A DNA stretch of 64,000 nucleotides from Cordylochernes scorpioides. Lineage: Eukaryota > Arthropoda > Arachnida > Pseudoscorpiones > Chernetidae. Numbering within the stretch: the stretch's first letter is position 1; the number at the start of each line of letters is the position of its first letter. The notes beneath the pieces are model-generated. The model did not search any database and was not told where the DNA came from. It saw only the letters and a list, made by a program, of their open reading frames with translations. This document shows positions 55,105 through 64,000 of the stretch, piece after piece. A program made the translations under genes and the position numbers. The stretch is taken from the NCBI GenBank assembly GCA_030710605.1, contig CP092875.1, positions 64,667,462 to 64,731,461 on the forward strand, read 5' to 3'.

Positions 55105-55560
55105 CGAAAAGGGATTTTTTTATAAACCTGGTATAAGTAAATGAAACTTGGTCCCTTGGATAAATAAATGGGTTTGGTTAGAAAATTTATAAATTTGTGG
55201 CCCCGATAATATTTTGTAAATTTCTCTAAATTGAGGGATATTGTGATAGGCAAAAGATGTCATATCACATTAAACACAGTCCAGCCCTATCAAAGGTGGA
55301 AAATATTTCACCTAAGTATATAGCCGCGACAAGGGCAGTAAGAAAAAAAAATGATATGCAGAAGAGATGAACAAGCATTCTTATTAAAGGAGGTGACCAT
55401 ACTTTATCAAGACAACTTGCGATATATATCGCATATCTGATCGATAAAAATAAATTTATCGATAAATGGGCCTTATAAATAACGCATTTAAGACATGCGT
55501 AGTAGAGACGGCCTCTTATGCTTTAAAAACAGAGGCTCGTATCATAAATTGTCTCTACAC
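55105..55560. other. Intergenic, no gene
   Basis: I see no coding or repeat signal apart from short ATCGATAA-type palindromes at 55415-55470. Confidence 0.4.
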
Positions 55561-55561
55561 T

Positions 55562-56575
55562 TTAAGCTAGTGGCAGTAATCTAGAAGATGCTCACTGAAG
55601 CAGCAATCTAGCAGATGCTCCCTGAAGCAGCAATCTAGAAGATGCTCTCTGAGGCAGCAATCTAGCAGATGCTCCCTGAAGCAGCAATCTAGAATATTCT
55701 CTCTGAGGCAGCAATCTAGCAGATGCTTCCTGAAGCAGCAATCTAGAAGATGCTCTCTGAGGCAGCAATCTAGAAGATGCTCCCTGAGGCAGCAATCTAG
55801 CATATTCTCCCTGAAGCAGCAATCTAGAAGATGCTCTCTGAAGCATCAATCTAGCAGATGCTCAATGAATCAGCAATCTAGCAGATGTTTACTGAAGCAG
55901 CAATCTAGCAGATGCTCACTGAAGCAGCAATCTAGCAGATGCTCAATGAATCAGCAATCTAGAAGATACTCCCTGAAGCAGCAATCTAGCAGATGCTCTC
56001 TGAGGCAGCAATCTAGCAGATACTCCCTGAAGCAGCAATCTAGCAGATGCTCTCTGAGGCAGCAATCTAGCAGATGCTTACTGAAGCAGCAATCTAGCTG
56101 ATGCTCAATGAATCAGCAATCTAGCAGATGCTCCCTGAAGCAGCAATCTAGCTGATGCTCCCTGAAGCAGCAATCTAGAAGATGCTCTTTGAGGCAGCAA
56201 TCTAGAAGATGCTCTCTGAGGCAGCAATCTAGCAGATGCTCCCTGAAGCAGCAATCTAGCTGATGCTCCCTGAAGCAGCAATCTAGAAGATGCTCTCTGA
56301 GGCAGCAATCTAGAAGATGCTCTCTGAGGCAGCAGTCTAGCAGATGCTCCCTGAAGCAGCAATCTAGCTGATGCTCAATGAATCAGCAATCTAGCAGATG
56401 CCCCCTGAAGCAGCAATCTAGCTGATGCTCCCTGAAGCAGCAATCTAGAAGATGCTCTCTGAAGCAGCAATCTAGCTGATGCTCCCTGAAGCAGCAATCT
56501 AGCAGATGCTTCCTGAGGCAGCAATCTAGCAGATGTTCTATGGAGCAGCAACCTGGTAGATAATCTATAAAGCAG
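55562..56575. repeat. 27-bp minisatellite, about 37 units
   Basis: The core is AGCAGCAATCTAGCAGATGC, then TCCCTGA or TCTCTGA variants. Units alternate between GCAGATG, GAAGATG and GCTGATG. Because 27 is three times nine, each frame yields a nine-residue peptide repeat (for example QQSSRCSLK on plus, LLDCCFREH and RLLLQGASA on minus). The open frames are not evidence of genes. There are higher-order duplications at 56110-56360. Confidence 0.95.
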
Positions 56576-56579
56576 CAAC

Positions 56580-57680
56580 CTCTAACAAGAACACTCCAAA
56601 GTACAAACGTTGTAAAGGGCTTCCAAAATAAACATTTATACTCATCCGTGAATAACCCCAAGGCCAATTTATATTTTTATAATTCTAACTAAAATTTATC
56701 GAGTGCCTTGATATTTAATATAGCCTTTTTGGCTATGTGGAAAATAGCCGCACAGAATTTTTTGCACCACCCCGAAAAAATTTTAAAGAAAAAACAATTC
56801 CAATGGTATATATCCTTTAAATAAAGGACATTTATTAAAATTGATCCTAACTAATTTTAATCTTCGCATTTATCACAATTAAAATTTCGTTAAAATTTGA
56901 ATAAATAGTATTATTTAATAGAACTTTTAAACATATTTTCTAAAATATATACTATTCTATATATCAAAATGAATTAATATTTGACTTATATTTTTTGATA
57001 ACTTTTCTAATTTTGTCTGGTAATTTTGTTTAATATGACAATTTATTGAAATTTAATCGCATACATAATTTTTAGTTCATTTTTGTAATTATTATATTAT
57101 TTTTACCGTAAAATAATATGTTGAGTTTTCTTTAAAACAAAAATATATTCTGAAAATTTTACTTGCTCTTTACCGTGTGACTTGTAAAATAAATATACAA
57201 TATATATTCAAAATATGCTTATAACATACATCTTGAGATTATTATTATTTTACAATTATGTTTATTTAATTAATCATTTTTCTTTTTTTATTTCCTTTGC
57301 CCTCAATATATATAATATATATATATAATAAAAAGCGAAATGTCTTAATTTGAAATATCATATTCACGTAACATTTAAAATTTTTATATCTATTCTCTAT
57401 TCTATGCTATATTTTGTAATGCTGCACTTGTATTAATAAAATTTTATTTGGGTGTTGATTGTCTATTTTATTGCACATAAATTACATTTTTTTAATTATC
57501 AAAAACTATTTTCTTTATTGTTACAAATATCAAAATTTGACTATTTTTCTGTTTATCGATAAATTCCAAAAATACTGTGACAAATATTACCAAATTTCCA
57601 TGTAACTCCATTTCACTCTGAGGTTGGTTTTAGGCAAATTCTTTTGAAAATCACTTTTCGTTTCAACGTTATTTTTTTAA
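56580..57680. other. Very AT-rich, no gene
   Basis: No open frame, repeat family or RNA gene is recognised. Several TATATA tracts are present. Confidence 0.45.
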
Positions 57681-57684
57681 TTAA

Positions 57685-57900
57685 CCCTTAAGTACTCGCG
57701 CGGGGTCTGATAGACCCCAGACACACTTATTTCATTAAATATCTAGAATTATATTAAACATTTGGAGATCAAACATTTGGTAGCTTAATTTTATATGACA
57801 ATGAATATGCAAACATATATTAGCTTAATTTTGTTGCCCTATAATAGACAATAAAATGGAGATGGGGTCAATTGGACCCCGCGCGAGTAATAACGTAACT
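57685..57900. mobile_element. PiggyBac-like MITE or terminus
   Basis: TTAA flanks both sides (57681-57684, 57901-57904). The left end CCCTTAAGTACTCGCGCGGG and right end CCCCGCGCGAGTAATAACG share an inverted CTCGCGCGGGGTC block. A subterminal GGGGTCTGATAGACCCC palindrome is also present. The termini CCC at TTAA fit piggyBac. Confidence 0.65.
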
Positions 57901-58129
57901 TTAATTCTCAAGCATGGTGAAATAGGTAAGCTGCCTTATAGCTCGGCAATACTTTATATCCTTTATCTATGACTTTGACTATGTAGGAACAATGAATAAA
58001 AATAAAACTGAAATTCCTCCAATTTTTTGTTACAAAAGCTACATTCAACTCACTATTCCATCTTTGGATTCAAAAAAAGAGAGAGTACACTGGTTTAATA
58101 TGTACCAAAAAAGTCCAAAGAATTTATTT

Positions 58130-58430
58130 TAAAATTTAATAATGTACTTCACAAATCAAATAGATTCTGAATATAGTGGAAATATACACCAGAGATAATA
58201 AATTTCTGTAATGAAACAAAATCAGGTGTTGATGTAGTTGATCAATTGTGTAAAAATTACACAGTAAGTAGAAGGACAAGGAGATAGACATGTGCCTCTT
58301 TTTTGATCTCATCAATGCTTCAATAAAGGTTATTTATATAAGGACCAAAAATTTGGAAATATTAAAAAGAAAATCGTTCATTGGAGAGATTGCAATTGAG
58401 TTAATTGATTCAAACCTACAAAAACGGGAA
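58130..58430 (+). pseudogene. PiggyBac-type transposase fragment
   Basis: From 58201 the reading NFCNETKSGVDVVDQLCKNY followed by TVSRRTRR matches the highly conserved piggyBac/PGBD block (K.GVD.VDQ.C..Y...R.TRRWP), containing one of the catalytic aspartates. A stop replaces the tryptophan that usually follows RTRR. Upstream and downstream are only traces in other frames. It lies 230 bp from the TTAA-flanked terminus at 57685, so both may be pieces of one dead element. Confidence 0.75.
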
Positions 58431-58522
58431 AATAAATATTTATTATAAAAGATATCAAAACATATTCTCACATGCCTTCAGAGATGAGCCACAACAATCA
58501 AATTCCTAAAATATTATAATAA

Positions 58523-59185
58523 ACTAGCGGACGTACCCGGCTTCGCCCGGGTTTTACCCGAGTAAAGGTTTGTCTAACGAACATTTGTTAAAACAATTCT
58601 CTATCAACTTATAAAAAAAAATAATAGATATATTTTGATAATTTGAAACTCGTAAATTTGAATCTCTCGATAAAGTGAACATTTTTCCCGGTCCCTGTGT
58701 GCCGTGTCATCCTGAATTTTGTCTTTCCTAATTTTCTACATTACAAAATCATCGTTTTATCTAGTGAACATTTTTTCCCGGTCCCTTGAAAAATACTCGA
58801 TAAGTTGAATAAAATCAATATTAATGGGTTCCCTCGGTGATTGGAAGCTAAAGGAATAGTATCTTTGCCTTGGAATTGTATCATTATTCTTGTCTCAAAT
58901 AAATTGCCGTGTCATCCTGATATAATCTTACTTTTGATAAATAATCTTTAAGATAATAAACTTAGTGATAATAAAACTTATAGATAAAAAAACTTGTTAT
59001 CATCGTCGCAATGGTGGCGCTGCTTGCGAGTTAAATCTACAAATCTGCAAATAACTCTAAGGATATTCAAGAAATTATTTTTAAGAAACCTTCCCAGTAC
59101 TATACTTAATAACTTCCCAAAGTTTCATGGCGTTACAATGAGTGGTTTGGTCAGGCATAAAGGACAGACACACACACATACATTC

Positions 59186-59226
<41 letters not shown>
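58523..59226 (+). repeat. Dispersed repeat, full-length copy (about 700 bp)
   Basis: It starts ACTAGCGGACGTACCCGG and ends with GGACAGACACACACACATAC, ATTCATTTATATA and a (TA)n run. The next copy starts immediately after, head to tail. No open frame of note. Confidence 0.65.
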
Positions 59227-59228
<2 letters not shown>

Positions 59229-59840
59229 CGGATGTGTACCCGGCTTCGCCCGGGTTTTATCCGAGTGAAAGTTTGCCTAACGAATATTATTGATAATAAT
59301 ATTCGGGAACACAGAATATTATGATAATATATTTCGTTATGTCATATATTTATATAATATATGAAATTTATTTTTCGAGTAAACATATCCACTCTCTACT
59401 GAATAGATTTTAAAAAAGATATACATAAATAAAAATATCTAGAGATATACTACATGATCTTAGCCAAAAGGCCGAGAAACGATATTTTATATATAGAGAT
59501 GACCTGGCTTCGTGTGTCTTTTGCTCGAGTGAATGTTTCGCTGGTAGAATTTTGTTCCTGCCTACTATTAATCATTATCTGGCTTTACCCGTGGTCTGCT
59601 TTAGTGAATATTCCCCAAAAGAATTTTTAATGCAATCAAGCATGATACGGAAATATTGTCATCATCATTTCTGACTAAAAAAATATTGTTGCTCAGTACT
59701 TGGTTTAATATAATTTTTATTGGTTAAAGTGCGACAACAAAACTCTTCCAGATTTAACTCTCTGTCCTGTTCAAATTTCAGCGAGATTAGTTACATATTG
59801 AGGGCGTGCATAGCCGACAAACATATATATAATATATTAT
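59227..59840 (+). repeat. Dispersed repeat, second copy with nested heads
   Basis: The head ATCGGATGTGTACCCGGC is at 59227. Degenerate heads recur near 59497 (GACCTGGCTTCGTGTG then TTTGCTCGAGTGAATG) and 59575 (CTGGCTTTACCCGTGG). The end at 59830 has CATAGCCGACAAACATATAT. It looks like repeated insertion of family members into each other. Confidence 0.55.
59443..59483 (-). ncRNA. U2 snRNA 5'-end-like fragment
   Basis: The minus strand begins ATCGTTTCTCGGCCTTTTGG and continues CTAAGATCA, then TGTAGTAT. This matches the conserved first 40-45 bases of U2 snRNA, with one substitution and a 3-bp deletion. It then diverges to AT-rich DNA. The branch-point recognition segment GTAGTA is kept but Sm site and later stems are absent, so it is a truncated pseudogene. 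Confidence 0.75.
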
Positions 59841-61029
59841 AAAAATAAATAGTTGTATAGTTTTATAGTTAAGTATTCTATTAAAATTATCTTCATTATT
59901 TTGATTATTTAAATTTAAATTATAAAATTTGTAAATTGTTATTATTTAGTATAGATAGAGAGAAAAAAATCCTTTACTTCTAAATCATCATCTAGTTAAT
60001 TATATATTTATAATTAATAACAATAAAATTTAACAACGTAACGTCTTTTGTATCGGCTTTTACACGTCATTTAGACATACTCTAATCCTATATATAGAAT
60101 AATAGAAGTGAGAATATATATGATAGTTAGAAAAAAGAGAGAAAGACAGAACCATGCACTATTAATCAAACTAATAATAAGAAAACAAAAAGTTTTGTAA
60201 ATAAGGTAGATAAGATTGTTAGTATATATATATATATTTTTATAATTTTATATTTTATTCTTTTTTTTAAATGATTTTTTAATTTTTTTTTATTTTAAAA
60301 TATGAATATAAATAGTTGTATTTAGTAAAATATCTATATTATGAATTAACTTTTATTATAAGTTTGGTTATTATGTTTTGAAACCCTAATGGTAGACCAG
60401 ACATATACAAAAAACTTAAATTGGAGTAATTATTGAAAAAAGAGGTCTGCTGAACCGGGACTTCTCAAATAGAAATTCAGCTTTCAACATTTCATCCCTT
60501 CTCTATTATGTCTAGAACTCCTTTCAACCGGATTTTATGTGTTAATATAAAGTTAATTCAGTGAAACATTTATATGAACAGATATAATGTGTACCTACCT
60601 TGTCCGCGGACGCCTTCAACTGTAAACATCTATTTCTGGATGACACATGTTGTGGGGGGGGGTGGACAAATTTAGACCTTATATTTTGAAGTTGTAGAAA
60701 AACAAGATATTCAAAGATGAAAGAGAAGATATTTAAGGGAAGAAATCCAAATTTTATAATCTTTACAGCCAGTTAAATTAAAATAATTGATTCAACACTT
60801 ATTCATCTTTCAATATTCCTTTAAGAAGGCAAATTATTAGAGTTTAATAAAGCTATAAATTGTGAAAATTCACTTTTATTTAATTTCCATTTTCCTCCCC
60901 AGAAATTGGAGATTAAAATAAAATGAATTCTATACAATATTACTTTAAAAATCTTGTGAAAAAAACTTCAAATCAGCTATTTAATTTAAGTTTAACTAAT
61001 TGTTAAAGATTACAAATTTGTAGTAGTGA
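59841..61029. other. AT-rich, no gene
   Basis: Downstream of the Penelope-like frame on the minus strand I looked for a GIY-YIG nuclease and saw none. A G run at 60653-60662 and small palindromes are the only features. Confidence 0.4.
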
Positions 61030-61923
61030 TTATTGAAAGAAATTATAGAAAGTTGATTTAATAAATGGATACTTCCATTTATTTTTTTTTAAGTATTTTA
61101 TAATTGATATACTGTTGAAATATTTTACTTGTCTGATACTAAATTTGTTTTTAATAAATTCCATGTTTAAATTTTTAACATCTTCTATGAAATTTTCTAA
61201 TATATTATTTATTCTATAAAATCTTAGAAACTGACCAAAATATATACCTTTACAACAATTTAATGAAATATTAGAATTCATATTACAGTATTTTATAATA
61301 TTGAAATTATAATTACTTTTTTTATTATAAATTTTAATAGCATTATTTGTAAGGTCTATATTTAGGTCTAAAAAGTTAACTTTTTTGTTTCTATAAATTT
61401 TTTCATTGTTCTTAAGTTTCAAGTATTTAGGATAAATTTTAGGTATTAAATTTTTGAACTGTGGATTATTAAATATTATGATGTCATCTACATAACGGAA
61501 CATTTGCCAGTTAACATTATTTTGTAGAAAGTATTCTCTTTCGTACCAGAATAATATTAAGTTTGCTAATAACGGACTTGAAGACGTTCCCATGGGAACT
61601 CCTTCTGATTGAATATATATTTTATTTTTAAATTCTATATAGTTAAAATTTAAAAATGTTTCCAGTAGAGTTTTTGCTGTTTTAAGATCTAATTTAATTG
61701 TTTTATATCTGTTATGAATAATTTTAATGTGGAAAGTTTTGTCATTAATGATTTCGTTAAATAAATTGGTTATTTTATTATTTAGATCTCTTAAATTTAT
61801 TTTAGAATATAGGTCCTCAAAGTCAAATGTGTGTACTGTTTCCATGTTTGTCCAATTGTTCATTAAATAGTTAAGGAGACTTGGTCTTTGGTTGTTTTCC
61901 TGCTGACGTGGAAGTCGCTCCAT
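61030..61923 (-). pseudogene. Penelope-like reverse transcriptase remnant
   Basis: The 297-codon frame from ATG 61923 carries HTFDFEDLYSKINLRDLNNK (the first catalytic aspartate region), then IYIQSEGVPMGTSSSPLLAN, FRYVDDIIIF (YVDD catalytic box) and KVNFLDLNIDLTNN. It ends with a conserved-looking C-terminal segment (CCKGIYFGQFLRFYRINN). The order and the GVPMGTSSSP/FRYVDD pair fit Penelope-like elements and related TERT-like reverse transcriptases better than LINE, gypsy or copia. The first two reverse transcriptase motifs are missing. A possible N-terminal part in another frame (61863-62060) suggests a frameshift. No GIY-YIG domain follows. Codon use is extremely AT-rich. Confidence 0.6.
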
Positions 61924-61944
61924 GTTGGACTTGTAGAAGCTTGT

Positions 61945-62435
61945 AGCTTCTGTGAAGTTGATTTGCAGCTTGTCGCTTTGATCATTGTCTCGACGATGTC
62001 AGGTCGAAAGTGTGGAGAACTAATCACCGGATTTGCGTCATTCCGCTCCTCGATTTCCATGACTCGCGGGAATTTAGACTGTGTCGTTGGGGTGGTCAGC
62101 TTGCTCCTGACGTTGGCGAGCTGTTAGCGGGTCTGCGGGGATCCCTTGTGGCAGCGTTTGCTCCTTAAATATCCCTTTTTGGGGAAGAGATTGCTTGGTC
62201 GTTTCGTTGGAATGGTCGGTTTGCTCCTTCATCTTCGCTCTCTCTCTCGCTTCTATCTGGACAGTCTTCTTACCTTCTTCGTTGTGTCATCCTTCGTTTT
62301 GGTCATCCTGTCGACTATCTGTAATGTGTTAAGTTACTGTTGACTCTTGTAGAATCTTGTCGACTAGAAATGTGATGAGGTATCCAGTCGACTTATAAAC
62401 TATGGTGTGAGTCCTTGTCAACTCTCGCTATACTG
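61945..62435. other. Non-coding region with short duplications
   Basis: GTCGTTGGGGTGGTCAGCTT and TCGTTGGAATGGTCGGTTTG, each followed by GCTCCT, are a short tandem duplication. Patches (CATCCTGTCGACTAT, CAGTCGTGGT) are shared with 3700-3830. No gene recognised. Confidence 0.4.
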
Positions 62436-62439
62436 TGTT

Positions 62440-63105
62440 GACCGAGAGTAACAGTCAGGATGTGGAGTTTTCCAGTACCTCTCTGCACCTTGAAAGACCT
62501 TTAAAAGTTCTCACAAAGTACAGGCAGTCGTGGTCGAGGCAGAGTGGAAAGCTTGGGGATGTCCATACACAAAAAACGAAGACACAGTTGCACTAAGAAA
62601 GTTCCGTGAACAGATAAAAGTTGAGCTAGGAGCGAAAGATGGAGATAGAAAAGTTCTCACTGGTCTACATGGTGGATGAGGTGGACCTGGAGTACAACCT
62701 ACGAGAGCTCGCGCTAAGGATGAACTGACTGTATTTTTAGCTAGGACGGGGCTTTATGTACCGTTTCTGAGAAAAGGGGTTTTGCATGTCACCAGATGTG
62801 AGAGGGGGTCGTCTGGTGACATTCTACTGGCGCCGTCCTGACAGCTTTCAATCTATCTTTAGATGTTGCTTTGTGGCTTCCATCTATCTCGAATTTAGAC
62901 GTGTTTGACTTCTATCTCTCTAGCTCAACTCTTAATCTATTACAGAGTTTTATTTATTATCCTCAGTTTGTACAAATTACATTACATATGATGATGTAAT
63001 GACACACGTCAATCATGCGTATAACCATTTACAGATGTGTTTCTACTATGCAACATTAAAATCTTGTTATAAGTTATATACAATATGGGATTGTTGATTG
63101 AATTA

Positions 63106-63108
<3 letters not shown>
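62440..63108. repeat. Long direct repeat, copy 1
   Basis: It starts at the ACCGAGAGTAACAGTCAGG block and ends at GATTGAATTACCATA. Shared landmarks with copy 2 are GAGTTTTCCAGTACCTCTCT, CAGTCGTGGTCGAGGCAGAG, GGTGGACCTGG, ATCCTCAGTTTGTACAAA and CACGTCAATCATGCGTATAA. Identity is about 80 percent with indels. Confidence 0.8.

Positions 63109-63168
<60 letters not shown>
63109..63168. repeat. (TA)n microsatellite
   Basis: About 28 uninterrupted TA units between the two direct repeats. Confidence 0.97.
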
Positions 63169-63169
<1 letters not shown>

Positions 63170-63851
63170 TAACCGAGGGTCAAACCTGTAGTAACCGAGA
63201 GGGACAGTCAAGGCGTAGAGAGTTTTCCAGTACCTCTCTGCAGCTTGTAGGACCTTTAACAGTTCTCACAGAGTACAGGCAGTCGTGGTCGAGGCAGAGT
63301 GGAAAGCTTGGGGATGTCCACACACAAAAAACGAAGAGACACAGTTGTAGTAGGAAAGTTCCATGAACAGATAGGAGTCGAGCTAAGAGCAAGATGGAGA
63401 AAGAAGTTTTCTTACTGTTTTACATGGTCGCTGAGGTGGACCTGGCTGCAACCAACAAGGGCTAACGCCGACGGTGAAGTGACTGACTGTCAAAGTTGGG
63501 CTAAAACCGAGGTTTTCTATCTTTGCCGAGGGGGGGGGGACATGTGAGAATTTGGACTTTGAACGTCTGCGGCATTCTGCACCCTTTGGACCAGATGGCA
63601 ACGGGCTGCCAAATTCCTTTTTAAGGTTGTCTCGATTTTAGACGTTTTTGAACTTCTCAATCTTGCTTTAACTCAGCTCTTAATCTATTACATAGTTTTA
63701 TTTATTTATCCTCAGTTTGTACAAAGTACATTACATATGGTGATGCAATGACACATGTCAATCATGCGTATAATTATTTATAGATGTGTTTCTATATACA
63801 ACATGACAATCTTGTAATAAGTATTATACAATATAGGGTTGTTGGTTTAAA
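63170..63851. repeat. Long direct repeat, copy 2
   Basis: It begins TGGTAACCGAGGG and carries the same ordered blocks as copy 1, ending at AAATTACCATAG. No open frame of interest. The pair could be two LTR-like units or a tandemly duplicated retroposon. Confidence 0.8.
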
Positions 63852-64000
63852 TTACCATAGATGAGCCCCGGGAGTGAAAGGGTTTATGTGGGTTTAAACG
63901 GGTAAAGCCTCCCTAACACAGGTAAGTAATTAAAATTTCTTTTAATTAATTTAAACTGTGAGGGTTTTTTAAAGGGCTATAACAAGATGTTTTGTTTGGA

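Noticed and set aside
55567-56667. Short frames on both strands giving LLDCC/QGASA/QQSSRC repeats
   Set aside because: All derive from the 27-bp minisatellite; opposite-strand frames are equally open.
63109-63168. Possible promoter TATA region
   Set aside because: It is a simple (TA)n microsatellite.

Overview
This is a eukaryotic, probably arthropod, genomic window dominated by transposable elements. The background is strongly AT-rich, there is no operon-like gene packing, and one 100-base run of N (53313-53412) marks an assembly gap. The repeat content (copia, several Ty3/Gypsy families, RNase H-bearing LINEs, Tigger, mariner and piggyBac remnants, hammerhead-bearing Penelope-type fragments, degenerate CCTAA repeats) fits an arthropod. 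The style of the gypsy gag and LINE proteins reminds me of arachnids, but I cannot fix the taxon from sequence alone.

Layout. 1-5.1 kb: AT-rich DNA, a decayed gypsy gag/protease (minus) and one candidate host exon (5019-5077). 5.4-16 kb: a young gypsy element (LTRs 5608-5828 and 15745-15965, differing at one base) inserted in a palindromic MITE and itself split by a complete 4.2-kb LINE with an 11-bp target duplication. 16-19.5 kb: AT-rich DNA with several MITEs and a 168-bp internally deleted LINE derivative. 19.7-28.8 kb: a second LINE copy (plus) interrupted by a young copia element (23518-27963, 5-bp TSD) and by a 463-bp unknown insertion with a 7-bp TSD. 29-31 kb: LINE fragments, a tRNA-like relic, MITEs and a candidate host terminal exon with 3' UTR and AATAAA signal. 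31.9-32.9 kb: dead mariner. 33.1-37.7 kb: a 44-bp minisatellite of roughly 100 units.

37.7-45.3 kb: a duplicated segment of about 1 kb carrying a hammerhead-ribozyme-like core at each copy, around a decayed 2.6-kb Tigger transposon and a broken C2H2 zinc-finger gene. 45.5-48.2 kb: a tandem pair of unclassified repeats invaded by a LINE derivative that keeps ORF1 and only the tail of ORF2. 48.2-50.1 kb: an internally deleted gypsy with both LTRs. 50.4-51.3 kb: an inverted-repeat element enclosing telomere-like CCTAA repeats. 51.3-53.3 kb: 5' part of another gypsy element, cut by the assembly gap. 54-59.8 kb: long hairpins and MITEs, a 27-bp minisatellite, piggyBac remnants, a dispersed repeat family with a GC-rich hairpin head, and a U2 snRNA-like fragment. 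61-64 kb: a Penelope-like reverse transcriptase remnant and a pair of long direct repeats separated by a TA tract.

No complete host protein-coding gene is evident. The genes do not work together as a pathway: the window records successive and nested transpositions. The relative order can be read from the sequence (MITE, then gypsy, then LINE; LINE, then copia). The strongest leads are the hammerhead-like motifs, the two LINE deletion derivatives with their own target duplications, the inverted-repeat element carrying telomere-like DNA, and the possible host exons.
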